Below are positions 1 to 7,899 of a DNA stretch of 21,726 nt, piece after piece. The notes under the pieces are model-generated. The model made no database searches, was not told where the DNA came from, and saw only the letters and a program-made list of their open reading frames with translations. A program made the translations under genes and the position numbers. Every line of letters begins with the position of its first letter. The first letter of the stretch is position 1. This stretch comes from Bacillota bacterium. Its GTDB lineage: Bacteria; Bacillota; Clostridia; Oscillospirales; Ruminococcaceae. The stretch is from the NCBI GenBank assembly GCA_023458875.1, contig JAEWXO010000028.1, positions 1 through 21,726 of the forward strand, written 5' to 3'.

Positions 1-243
1 ATGATGCTCGCAGTAAGTAAGCGTGAATCGGAAGATCCGCGTTCAATGGGTGAACTGTTTATGTGCTGCACTGATGAAATTACTGACGTCAGCTTTGCAC
101 AGGCATTTTCTTTGCTCATGGAGTTGTTCATAAGTCAAGCTGAAGAATTTTTAACAATTTCTAAACAAGAGACATCTGCTTTTGTTGATAAGTTTTTCGA
201 AGCAATTCCAGATGCTCTAAAAGTCAAGTTAAAGGCTGCTTGA
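1..243 (+). CDS. C-terminal fragment of a transposase, probably IS4-like (partial)
   Basis: An open frame enters from outside the window and ends in TGA at 241-243, so only the last 80 residues are visible. The pattern, with SMGELFMCCTDEITDVSFAQA near the middle followed by a helical tail ending in DALKVKLKAA, resembles what I remember of the extreme C-terminus of IS4-family DDE transposases from Clostridia. No catalytic DDE residue lies in this part, so activity cannot be judged. It is the only + strand protein gene at this end and faces the recN operon. The assignment is from memory of the family, not a search; an unrelated helical protein remains possible. Confidence 0.5.
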   Translation: MMLAVSKRESEDPRSMGELFMCCTDEITDVSFAQAFSLLMELFISQAEEFLTISKQETSAFVDKFFEAIPDALKVKLKAA

Positions 244-317
244 TTTAGTTATTTATGCGGCAAATACTATTGAATTTTTAAGATGCACAGTTATTTTTGA
301 TGTGCGAAGTTTGAGTT
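244..317 (+). mobile_element. Candidate right end of the IS element
   Basis: The bases after the transposase-like stop codon hold a short hairpin, GCACA at 285-289 paired with TGTGC at 301-305. The segment TGTGCGAAGTTTGAG (301-315) follows, which has the look of an IS terminal inverted repeat. The partner left end is outside the window, so the repeat cannot be confirmed and no target duplication can be read. Weak inference. Confidence 0.22.
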
Positions 318-397
318 ACATTATTATAATAAAGATTTTTATTATGTTATATTTTTGATACAATTTATATGATAATTAACAAAGTAACTAAAATGTA

Positions 398-426
398 TTG
401 ACAAATAATTCTTTATAGGTTATAAT
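398..426 (+). promoter_or_regulatory. Perfect consensus sigma-A promoter
   Basis: TTGACA at 398-403 is followed after exactly 17 bp by TATAAT at 421-426, a full match to the housekeeping consensus. The expected start is near 433. No credible ORF follows, and the next strong signal on this strand is the terminator at 551-590, so the promoter most likely serves a small non-coding RNA. Confidence 0.8.
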
Positions 427-432
427 GTATAT

Positions 433-590
433 AAGCTAGATATAGAAGAAAATATAATCGTGATTTTAGTACAGAATCATAATCCCATGTTTCTGTATTT
501 TAATACTCCAAACTCTTTTTTCATCATTCTTCTCCGATTCCAACGAAGAAGAAAAAGGCACACAAGTTTACTTGTGTGCCTTTATTTTTA
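433..590 (+). ncRNA. Candidate small non-coding RNA, about 155 nt
   Basis: The unit runs from a perfect promoter to a strong intrinsic terminator and lacks a start codon with a ribosome binding site. Two internal hairpins can be drawn. The first pairs TACAGAA with TTCTGTA around a 14-nt loop (about 470-497). The second pairs TTTTTC and TTCTTC, separated by a bulged ATCA, with GAAGAA-GAAAAA (about 517-556) around a 12-nt loop. The stretch TACTCCAAACTC between them looks unpaired. I see no signature of 6S RNA, SRP RNA, tmRNA or RNase P. The RNA points toward recN and shares its terminator, so it could overlap the end of the recN mRNA. Function unknown. Confidence 0.55.
551..590. terminator. Bidirectional intrinsic terminator
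   Basis: AAAGGCACACAAG (554-566) pairs perfectly with CTTGTGTGCCTTT (571-583) around a TTTA loop, a 13-bp stem. On the + strand a TTTATTTTTA tract follows. On the minus strand the stem is followed by TTTTTCTTCTTC. It can therefore end both the + strand RNA and the minus-strand operon, whose last stop codon (recN, 588-590) lies just beside the stem. Confidence 0.88.
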
Positions 591-2255
591 TGATTTTCTG
601 GCATTGATTCTAAGCTGCTCCTGAGCATTTTTTATCATAAGCTCACTTGGATTTTCGCCGCCCATAATTCTTGCAACTTCATTAACACGGCCGCTGAAAT
701 CAAGCTGTGTTACGCTGGTTACTGTCTTGTCATTTATGGTTTTCTTTTCAATAAGAAGATGATTGTCTGCCATTACAGCAATCTGTGAAAGATGTGTCAC
801 ACAAAGCACCTGCCTCAATGAACTTATTTCCTGAAGCTTTATGCCGATTTTCTGAGCTGCACGTCCGCTTACACCTGTGTCAATCTCATCAAAGATAAGT
901 GTCGGTATATCATCCTTGTCAGCGATAACTGTTTTTAAAGCAAGCATTATTCTTGAAAGTTCACCGCCTGAGGCGATTTTTGCTATTGGCTTTGGTTCTT
1001 CACCTTTATTTGCTGATATGAGGAACTCAACAGTATCCATTCCGTTAATAGAAAGCTTTCCTTTTTCATGCTTTACGTCAATTATTACATTTGGCATATC
1101 GAGGAATCTCAGCTCCTCTATAACTCTTGAAATGAAGCTTACAGCCGTTTTCTTTCTGTATGAATACAGTGCCTTTGCCTTTTCTGTTACATCCTCCAGA
1201 AGCTTTTCCTTTTGCTGTGTAAGCTTATCTATCATATCAGAGCTGCATTCCATATCACTGATTTCTCTCTGAGAGTCACTTAATAATTTTATTATATCAT
1301 TAAACTCCATGTTATACTTTCGTTTTAATCCGTTTATTATATCATGGCGTTTAAATACATAATCCATTCTTGCTTCATCAATTTCCATTAAGTCTGAATT
1401 ATGCGAAAGCTCGGATGCTATGTCAGATAACTCTATTTTTACGGAACTTATGCGCTCAATTAGCGGTCTGACTGCAGGATAGACATCTGCAACAGATTCC
1501 AGGGTGTTTTCCGCATCATTTATGCTGTCAATTATACATGTATCATCATTGCATATATTTAATTTTGTTTCGGAAAGTGCTTTTATTATGTCGGTACTGT
1601 TCTTTAATATATTATATTCTTCTTCTATCTGCTTGTCCTCGTCATATTCGAGTTCAAGCGGTTCAAGCTCGTCTATTATTGATTCAAGATAATTCATTCT
1701 TGCATTTACAGACTGGTTTTCTTTTCTCAGCTCCACAAGCTTCCTGGCTATATTCTGCAGCTCCTTGAAGGCTTCACGGTAATCATTAAGATATGTATCA
1801 TTGCCGCCGAATCCGTCAAGTATTGATGTATGAAGGTCAGGTGCAAGAAGAATCTGATTATCATGCTGTCCATGAATATTTATAAGCATCTCTCCAAGTT
1901 CTCTTAAAACTGAAACAGTTGATGTTCTGTTATTTATTCGTGCAATGCTTCCACCATCAGCACTTATTTCCCTCGTTACTGTAATCTCATCATCCGAGAA
2001 CTGTATCCCCAACTCATCAAGTCTTTTTTTTATCTTTTCTGAAAGTCCTGTAAACAAAGCTGTAATTATCGCCCTGCTGCTTCCCGTTCTTACAATGTCC
2101 TTTGTAACACGCTGCCCCAGAACAGCATTTATTCCGTTAATAAGAATTGATTTTCCGGCGCCGGTTTCCCCTGTAAATACATTAAAATTCTCTGAAAGTG
2201 GTATTACTGCACTTTGTATAACTGCAAGATTTTCAATATATAATTCTTTTAGCAT
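588..2255 (-). CDS. recN: DNA repair protein RecN
   Basis: RecN is an SMC-like cytoplasmic ATPase acting early in double-strand break repair. The 555-residue length is normal. The Walker A motif GETGAGKS lies at residues 29-36. A long coiled coil fills roughly residues 150-370. The ABC signature SGGELSRIMLALK and the Walker B stretch LIFDEIDTGVSG follow near residues 440-490, and the family motif CVTHLSQIA comes after them. The ATG start has a GGAAAGG ribosome site upstream, 21 bp behind argR. It is the last gene of the operon and its stop touches the terminator hairpin. In Bacillus spoIVB and spo0A would follow; here they do not. Confidence 0.96.
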   Translation of the reverse strand: MLKELYIENLAVIQSAVIPLSENFNVFTGETGAGKSILINGINAVLGQRVTKDIVRTGSSRAIITALFTGLSEKIKKRLDELGIQFSDDEITVTREISADGGSIARINNRTSTVSVLRELGEMLINIHGQHDNQILLAPDLHTSILDGFGGNDTYLNDYREAFKELQNIARKLVELRKENQSVNARMNYLESIIDELEPLELEYDEDKQIEEEYNILKNSTDIIKALSETKLNICNDDTCIIDSINDAENTLESVADVYPAVRPLIERISSVKIELSDIASELSHNSDLMEIDEARMDYVFKRHDIINGLKRKYNMEFNDIIKLLSDSQREISDMECSSDMIDKLTQQKEKLLEDVTEKAKALYSYRKKTAVSFISRVIEELRFLDMPNVIIDVKHEKGKLSINGMDTVEFLISANKGEEPKPIAKIASGGELSRIMLALKTVIADKDDIPTLIFDEIDTGVSGRAAQKIGIKLQEISSLRQVLCVTHLSQIAVMADNHLLIEKKTINDKTVTSVTQLDFSGRVNEVARIMGGENPSELMIKNAQEQLRINARKS

Positions 2256-2276
2256 TACTAAGTTTCCTTTCCGGAT

Positions 2277-2720
2277 TTACCTTTCATTAATAAGATTTTT
2301 AAGAGTTGATACAAGCTTTCTCGCATTTTCTTCGTTTTTCAGAAGGATAAAAATTGTGTCGTCTCCTGCAATTGTGCCCAGAATCTGACTGTAATTCATG
2401 GAATCCAGCATAGCACACGCTGCCTGTGCCATACCCGTATAACACTTTACAACGACGATATTCATAGCATAATCAACAGTAGTAATTGTCTGTATCAGAA
2501 GATTTGAAAATCTCACTTTCTGATTATTTGACTGAACATATTTGTATTTACCTTTCCCAAATGCAACCTTGACAAGCATCAGCTCCTGAATATCTCTTGA
2601 AACCGTAGGCTGTGCCACATTAAAACCTTCTTTAACGAGTTCTTCCTGAAGCTCCTCCTGTGTTTCTATGTCCTTTTCATTTATTATCTCAAGTATTTTT
2701 TTATGTCTTTTGTTTTTCAT
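2277..2720 (-). CDS. argR: Arginine repressor ArgR/AhrC
   Basis: ArgR is an arginine-responsive hexameric DNA-binding regulator of arginine synthesis and breakdown. The 147 residues fit the family. An N-terminal winged helix-turn-helix (about 1-70) contains QPTVSRDIQEL, the recognition helix region. The C-terminal oligomerisation and arginine-binding domain includes the conserved GTIAGDDTIFIL near residues 114-125. The start is 1 bp after the nadK stop codon, implying translational coupling. Position between nadK and recN is the usual one in Firmicutes. No arginine genes are nearby, so it probably acts on targets elsewhere. Confidence 0.95.
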   Translation of the reverse strand: MKNKRHKKILEIINEKDIETQEELQEELVKEGFNVAQPTVSRDIQELMLVKVAFGKGKYKYVQSNNQKVRFSNLLIQTITTVDYAMNIVVVKCYTGMAQAACAMLDSMNYSQILGTIAGDDTIFILLKNEENARKLVSTLKNLINER

Positions 2721-2721
2721 A

Positions 2722-3582
2722 TTAATTTCCCTTAAGTGACTGCATCAGTTTTTTATTAAGCGAATCATAAAAAGTTATCCCTGTCATATCGATAAGCTTT
2801 ACCTTATTTTCTGACTTTGTTATAGTCAGCTTCTGTCCTCTTTCAAGAGGAACAGGTTCATTTCCGTCAACACAGAAAAAAATATTTGTGCTTTCAGGTG
2901 AATTATGAACAAGTGTAATTATTTTGTCATCAGAGTAAATCATAGGCCTTGTAAACAGTGAATGCGGACATATAAGATTCATCTCGATACACTCAAGCTC
3001 AGGCTCAATTATAGGGCCTCCTGCAGATAAAGAATACGCTGTTGAACCGGTAGGGGTACTGAATACTATTCCGTCAGCACGATAGTTTCCTATAGGATTG
3101 TCATTTACAAACACATCAAAATCAGCGATTCTTGAATATTCCCCGGATACCACCACATCATTGAGTGCATGATAAGCAACGGTTCTGTCACCATTTTCAA
3201 CCACTGCCTTCAATCGCATTCTTTCTGATATCTTGTAATCATTTGTAAAAAGATTTTTTAAAACTCCAAGCTCATTTTTCTCAACGGATGCCATAAATCC
3301 AAGTCTTCCTGTATTTATTCCGAGAAGGCGCGTATTACTGTTTGTCATTTTAGATGCACATTTTAATATTGTTCCGTCACCGCCTATAGCAATGGCTACG
3401 TCAGAATGGCATATAATATTATTGAATAAATCAAATTTTATAAGACTGTTGCCCTTAAACTGTTCATAATACTTTAAGTCCATATATACGTCAGCACCCA
3501 GCTTTGTCAGCATATCGCATACAGACACAGTACAGCTGCAGGCATCTTTTTTCATAAGATTAGGGAAAATAACTATATTCAT
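2722..3582 (-). CDS. nadK: NAD kinase
   Basis: Phosphorylates NAD to NADP in the cytoplasm. Diagnostic motifs are GGDGT at residues 67-71 (ATP/polyphosphate site), the LGINTGRLGFMA stretch about 20 residues later, and the NAD-binding DGIVFSTPTGSTAYSLSAGG further on. The length of 286 residues is standard. The ATG overlaps the tlyA stop codon as ATGA (3579-3582), so translation is coupled. The gene sits in the conserved tlyA-nadK-argR-recN block. Confidence 0.96.
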   Translation of the reverse strand: MNIVIFPNLMKKDACSCTVSVCDMLTKLGADVYMDLKYYEQFKGNSLIKFDLFNNIICHSDVAIAIGGDGTILKCASKMTNSNTRLLGINTGRLGFMASVEKNELGVLKNLFTNDYKISERMRLKAVVENGDRTVAYHALNDVVVSGEYSRIADFDVFVNDNPIGNYRADGIVFSTPTGSTAYSLSAGGPIIEPELECIEMNLICPHSLFTRPMIYSDDKIITLVHNSPESTNIFFCVDGNEPVPLERGQKLTITKSENKVKLIDMTGITFYDSLNKKLMQSLKGN

Positions 3583-4394
3583 TTTTTGTGACCTTCCGTA
3601 AATACTTCTTTGATAAGTTCATCTATATTGTATTTATACTGTGACTTCACCAATAAATCGGATAATTTCTTCAGATACATAAGATATTCTGAATTTCCGC
3701 TTCCGCCTTTTATAGGTGAAACACAGAGTCCTGCAATAACAAAGCCCGTTTCCTCGGCAAATTGCGTAATATCATCAAGAATCTGTCTGTGAACATTAAG
3801 ATTTTTCACAATTCCTGTTTTATTAATATGTCCTTTTCCTGCCTCAAACTGAGGTTTTATAAGTACTAAAGCTTCTCCATCAGGCATAAGAAGCTCATTT
3901 ATCTTTGGAAGAACAAGTTTCAGAGAAATAAATGAGACATCAGTAGCTATGAAATTTATAATATCATTAAAACAGGATGCAACAGTCTCTCTTATATTAG
4001 TTTTCTCCATATTGATTACTCTTTTATCATTTAAAAGAATTTCATCAAGCTGGCTGTGCCCTACATCAAGAGCATAAACTTTTGCAGCACCATTCTGAAG
4101 CATGCAGTCTGTAAATCCTCCGGTTGAAGCACCAATATCCACACATACAAGGCCCTCAACTGATATTCCGAAATGGCTTAGTGCTTTTTCAAGCTTAAGG
4201 CCGCCTCTTCCTACATATTTATGAATGTCACCTGACACCTGTATATCAGTATCTTCATTTACTGTAAACGATGGCTTTACGCAGACTATACCGTCAACTG
4301 TTACATTTCCGTTTTTTATAAGCTGTCTTGCCCTTTCACGGCTTTTACATAATCCACGCTGAAATAATTCTATATCCAGTCTGTTATTGCTCAT
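3579..4394 (-). CDS. tlyA: TlyA family rRNA 2'-O-methyltransferase
   Basis: TlyA enzymes methylate ribose 2'-OH groups of 16S and/or 23S rRNA; the older name is hemolysin A. An N-terminal S4 RNA-binding domain (about residues 1-60, with SRERARQLIKNGNV) leads through YVGRGGLKLEKAL into an FtsJ-like SAM-dependent domain with motif I DIGASTGGFTDC at 86-97 and a later KPQFEAGKG. I place the start at 4394 (MSNNRLDIEL) because AAAGGA stands about 8 bp upstream. The farther in-frame ATG at 4415 has no ribosome site. This gives 271 residues, the normal size, and an 11-bp overlap with dxs. Confidence 0.93.
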   Translation of the reverse strand: MSNNRLDIELFQRGLCKSRERARQLIKNGNVTVDGIVCVKPSFTVNEDTDIQVSGDIHKYVGRGGLKLEKALSHFGISVEGLVCVDIGASTGGFTDCMLQNGAAKVYALDVGHSQLDEILLNDKRVINMEKTNIRETVASCFNDIINFIATDVSFISLKLVLPKINELLMPDGEALVLIKPQFEAGKGHINKTGIVKNLNVHRQILDDITQFAEETGFVIAGLCVSPIKGGSGNSEYLMYLKKLSDLLVKSQYKYNIDELIKEVFTEGHKK

Positions 4395-6291
4395 TACTGT
4401 TCCTTTCGGATACATTTTCGGTTACGTATTTTATCATAGTCTGACAGTCAAGATTATATTTATTCAGCTGACTTTTCACTGTTGCCTGTCTGATAAAGTC
4501 TTCAATCGCAACACTGTAATATTTTCCCTTGTACCCCTTTTGTGCAAGCCTCATAAGTAAATGCTCGCTGATTCCGCCGTTTTTCATTCCCTCTTCAAAG
4601 AAAACAATTTTTTCATATGATTCCGAAATATTTATTATATCTTCGGAAAGAGGAAAAATCTTTGTAATCTTCAGCATATCGCATGATATATCGTATTCAT
4701 TTTTTAACACGGAACACGCCTTGTACATATCGTCAAAAATTCTTCCGTATGTAACAAGCAATATGCGGGAATTTTCCGATTTATAAATGCAGTGATCATT
4801 GTCCGGAGATTTTTTCTCAAAGCTTGTGCAGTCGTTTCCTCTCGGATAACGTATACACACAAGTCCGCTATAGTCATTAACGGCTTTACGGAGTGTCATT
4901 CTGAGTTCATCATAGCATGACGGAGAAAATACAGTGACTCCCGGTAACGTTGTAAGAATTGAAACATCAAAAACTCCCTGATGAGTTTCACCGTCTTCAC
5001 CGACAAAGCCTGCACGGTCAATGCCTATAATAACATGCGTCCCCGAAAGCGAAACATCATGTAATAGCTGATCATATGTCCTCTGCAGAAATGATGAATA
5101 AACAGCAAACACCGGTATAAATCCCATACTTGCAATTCCTGCGGAATAAGTAACTGCATGTTGTTCAGCTATTCCGACATCATAGAATCTTTCATGAAAT
5201 TCATCAGCAAAATACTGAAGTCCTGTTCCGTATTTCATTGCTGCAGTTATAGCGCATATTTTATCGTTTGATCTGGCAATGCTTACAAGCTCTCTGCCGA
5301 AAACAGATGAATATGAATCCGAGCCTACGACCTCCGGATTTCCCGTAAGTATGTCAAATTTCGCTATCCCATGATATTCACCGGGATTTCTTTCTGCCGG
5401 CAGATAGCCCTTTCCCTTTATTGTATTTACATGAATAAATACCGGTTTGTTAAATGTCCTTGCGAGGGAAAGTACGTCCTCAAGCTCAGCGAGATCATGA
5501 CCGTTTACAGGTCCGAGATACACAAATCCCAGATTTTCAAACATTGTATTTCCCTTGAGCACAAGTCCCTTTAACGCTGTTTTTGATGCAACAAGTGCCT
5601 TGCTTATAGGGGTTCCGACAACAGGAGTCTTTTTAAGTACACTGTCAACGGCATTTTTAGTATTTACGTATTTTTCCTTGCTTCTGATGCTCGAAAGATA
5701 TTTTGCAAGCGCGCCGACATTTTTTGAAATTGACATATTATTATGATTTAATATTACTATAAGGTTGGTGTTGCTTTTTCCGGCATTATTAAGTCCTTCA
5801 TATGCAAGTCCGCCTGTCATTGCACCGTCGCCGATTACAGCAATTGCATGATTGTTCTGATTACGAAGCTTCATAGCCTCTGCGATACCGCATGCAACTG
5901 AAACTGATGTACTGCTGTGTCCGCTTATAAATGAATCATGTATTGATTCACAAGGCTTTGGAAAACCTGATATCCCGCCCTCCTGCCTGAGTGTAGAAAA
6001 CTTATCAAGTCTGCCTGTAAGAATTTTATGGGTATATGACTGATGACCGACATCCCAGACTATTTTATCATCAGGAGATGAAAAAACCCTGTGAATAGCC
6101 ATTGTAAGTTCTACTACACCAAGATTTGAGGCAAGATGTCCTCCTGTACGCGAAACGGTTTTAATCAGTATTGATCTTATTTCTTTACACAGATCCATAC
6201 ATTGATTAACAGTAAGCTTTTTCAGATCATATGGTAAATCAAGACTTTTTAATTGAACAATTTCATTGTTTTTATTCATCTTACCATCCAT
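4384..6291 (-). CDS. dxs: 1-deoxy-D-xylulose-5-phosphate synthase
   Basis: Thiamine-diphosphate enzyme that condenses pyruvate and glyceraldehyde 3-phosphate, the entry step of the MEP isoprenoid pathway. Visible are GGHLASNLGVVELT near residue 50, the TPP motif GDGAMTGG at 154-161 with its distal Asn in NHNNMSIS (184), the catalytic Glu region VGIAEQHAVT, and DRAGFVGEDGETHQGVFD in the transketolase middle domain. In NHNNMSIS a His replaces the Asp usual in NDNxMSIS, but the Asn-x-Met ligand pattern is kept. The second in-frame ATG at 6279 has a slightly better GGATGG upstream and could be the true start. With ispA it couples precursor synthesis to prenyl chain elongation in one operon. Confidence 0.95.
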   Translation of the reverse strand: MDGKMNKNNEIVQLKSLDLPYDLKKLTVNQCMDLCKEIRSILIKTVSRTGGHLASNLGVVELTMAIHRVFSSPDDKIVWDVGHQSYTHKILTGRLDKFSTLRQEGGISGFPKPCESIHDSFISGHSSTSVSVACGIAEAMKLRNQNNHAIAVIGDGAMTGGLAYEGLNNAGKSNTNLIVILNHNNMSISKNVGALAKYLSSIRSKEKYVNTKNAVDSVLKKTPVVGTPISKALVASKTALKGLVLKGNTMFENLGFVYLGPVNGHDLAELEDVLSLARTFNKPVFIHVNTIKGKGYLPAERNPGEYHGIAKFDILTGNPEVVGSDSYSSVFGRELVSIARSNDKICAITAAMKYGTGLQYFADEFHERFYDVGIAEQHAVTYSAGIASMGFIPVFAVYSSFLQRTYDQLLHDVSLSGTHVIIGIDRAGFVGEDGETHQGVFDVSILTTLPGVTVFSPSCYDELRMTLRKAVNDYSGLVCIRYPRGNDCTSFEKKSPDNDHCIYKSENSRILLVTYGRIFDDMYKACSVLKNEYDISCDMLKITKIFPLSEDIINISESYEKIVFFEEGMKNGGISEHLLMRLAQKGYKGKYYSVAIEDFIRQATVKSQLNKYNLDCQTMIKYVTENVSERNSNEQ

Positions 6292-6298
6292 TTTTCAT

Positions 6299-6760
6299 CT
6301 AGTCCTTTACAGGAACAACAAATGCAATTATAATTCCAACAATTGCACCTCCGATTACCTCCAGAGGAGTGTGTCCTAAAAATTCTTTTAATTCTTTTTT
6401 CTCCGATTCAATATTATAAGACTCATCAGTCTTTGTTTTTTTGTTTTTAATTATCATTCTGTTTATAATATTTAATTGTTTTGCATGAAGACCTGCCGCA
6501 CGTCTTACACCCATAGCGTCATAAATGACAATTGCCGAAATAATAAACATTACTCCGAATACAGCTGAATTCAAACCTTCCATACGACCGACAGATACAA
6601 GCGATGACACAACCATAGCTGTATGTGAGCTTGGCATTCCTCCTGCGCCTACTACTCTTTCCAGAACAACTTTATTAATCTTTATTGCATGAAGTATAGT
6701 CTTTATGATTTGTGCTACAAGCCAGGCTAATACTCCGCATAGTATTATTGTATTATGCAT
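6299..6760 (-). CDS. Divergent PAP2 (DUF212/YuiD-like) membrane protein
   Basis: A 153-residue integral membrane protein of the divergent PAP2 family. Its signature is GGMPSSHTA near residue 40, YDAMGVRRAAG near residue 80, and a final LGHTPLEVIGGAIVG. These resemble phosphatidic acid phosphatase-type motifs, but the reaction is not established for bacterial members. About four hydrophobic segments are visible, with a Lys-rich loop (about 100-120) in between. AAAGGA precedes the ATG. It lies between ispA and dxs, which suggests a link to prenyl phosphate or lipid carrier metabolism; that link is an inference from context only. Confidence 0.87.
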   Translation of the reverse strand: MHNTIILCGVLAWLVAQIIKTILHAIKINKVVLERVVGAGGMPSSHTAMVVSSLVSVGRMEGLNSAVFGVMFIISAIVIYDAMGVRRAAGLHAKQLNIINRMIIKNKKTKTDESYNIESEKKELKEFLGHTPLEVIGGAIVGIIIAFVVPVKD

Positions 6761-6818
6761 TTAAGCACATCCTTTGGTATTTTTTTATCGTACACTTCAG
6801 ACTTGTTTGTATAATAAA

Positions 6819-7712
6819 TCAATTTCTTCTTGCGAGAAGTTCGTTTGTAAGTTCAGTCAGAAATTCATTATTATCAAAGCTCTGCAGGATTTCAAGAGCC
6901 TCATTGGTAAGCCTGTCGGCTTCCTTCCGGGCATTCTCTATTCCGTTTATAGTAACAAATGTAGTTTTATTTTGTTCCATATCACTTCCTACAGGCTTAC
7001 CGAGCTCCTCTGACGTAGATGTAACATCAAGAATATCATCTATGATCTGAAATGCAAGTCCCAGCTTCTGTGCATAATTTTCAGCCCTCTTTATAGCTGA
7101 ATCGTCAGCACCGGCTGCGATACAGCCCATAACACATGATGTTTTAATAAGTGCACCTGTTTTTAATGAATACATATATCTGAGATTTTCTTCATCAATG
7201 TCATTTCGTTTTTCATTTTCAATATCAATAACCTGGCCACCTGTCATCCCATAAACTCCTGAGGCAGATGAAAGTTCAGCAATAATCCTTACTTTTTTAT
7301 CTGAATCAAGTATATCGTCTTTTGCTATTATTTCAAAAGGAAGAATAGCCAATGCATCACCTGCGAGTATTGCAAATGCTTCTGTAAACGCTTTATGGCA
7401 TGACAGTCTGCCACGTCTGTAATCATCATTATCCATAGCCGGTAAATCATCATGAATCAGCGAAAATGTGTGCATCATTTCGATTGCAGCTGCAGGAGCA
7501 TAGGCATTTTTAAAATCACCACCGCACATTCTGCAGAACTCCATAACGAGAACAGGCCGGATTCTTTTTCCGCCCGCCTCAAGTGAATACCTCATTGCTT
7601 CCGACAATATTTTCTGAGGCATGTTGTTTATTTTATCTTTTGTATAACGCTTTAAATTATTCTCTGTTAAAGCTACATACTCTGAAAGTATGTTCTTTGA
7701 TTTATCTGTCAA
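6819..7712 (-). CDS. ispA: Polyprenyl synthetase (farnesyl/geranylgeranyl diphosphate synthase)
   Basis: Short-chain E-type prenyltransferase joining isopentenyl diphosphate to allylic diphosphates. The first aspartate-rich motif is DDLPAMDND (residues 88 on) and the second is DDILD at 225-229. GGKRIRP near residue 47 and the GQ motif MTGGQVIDI near 156 are also present. Residues before the first motif (MMHTFSLIHDD) lack a bulky block typical of very long chain enzymes, so farnesyl diphosphate is the likely product. The start is TTG, overlapping the xseB stop as TTGA, with GGAGG about 10 bp upstream. Length 297 is normal. Confidence 0.94.
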   Translation of the reverse strand: MTDKSKNILSEYVALTENNLKRYTKDKINNMPQKILSEAMRYSLEAGGKRIRPVLVMEFCRMCGGDFKNAYAPAAAIEMMHTFSLIHDDLPAMDNDDYRRGRLSCHKAFTEAFAILAGDALAILPFEIIAKDDILDSDKKVRIIAELSSASGVYGMTGGQVIDIENEKRNDIDEENLRYMYSLKTGALIKTSCVMGCIAAGADDSAIKRAENYAQKLGLAFQIIDDILDVTSTSEELGKPVGSDMEQNKTTFVTINGIENARKEADRLTNEALEILQSFDNNEFLTELTNELLARRN

Positions 7713-7897
7713 TTTTTATCTTCCTCCGGTTTATTCATTGTTATTTTAAGCTTTGCGCTGTCAAGCTCTTTACGGCAGTCAAGTGAAACCTTCATCCCGT
7801 CAGAATATAGCTCAACTGCTTTGTCAAGGGTCAGTTCTCCGCTCTCAAGCGATAAAACAATACCCTCAAGTTTTTTTAGATTTTCCTCAAAAGACAT
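7709..7897 (-). CDS. xseB: Exonuclease VII small subunit
   Basis: A 62-residue helical protein with the typical XseB pattern SFEENLKKLEGIVLSLESGELTLDKAVELYSDGM. XseB subunits bind the long helices of XseA to form the active single-strand DNA nuclease. The gene lies 2 bp after xseA and overlaps ispA by 4 bp, so the stoichiometry is probably set by coupled translation. Confidence 0.94.
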   Translation of the reverse strand: MSFEENLKKLEGIVLSLESGELTLDKAVELYSDGMKVSLDCRKELDSAKLKITMNKPEEDKN

Positions 7898-7899
7898 AT

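Noticed and set aside
433..590. 6S, SRP or tmRNA as identity of the RNA
   Set aside because: No long paired rod with a central bubble, no GGAAG-type SRP loop, and no tag reading frame or tRNA-like ends.
487..660. ATG frame starting inside the small RNA candidate
   Set aside because: No ribosome site, and it reads straight through the terminator into the antisense of recN.
7316..7330. A third DDILD motif in IspA (residues 132-136)
   Set aside because: It precedes the true second aspartate-rich motif at 225-229 and lies in a variable loop, so it looks coincidental.
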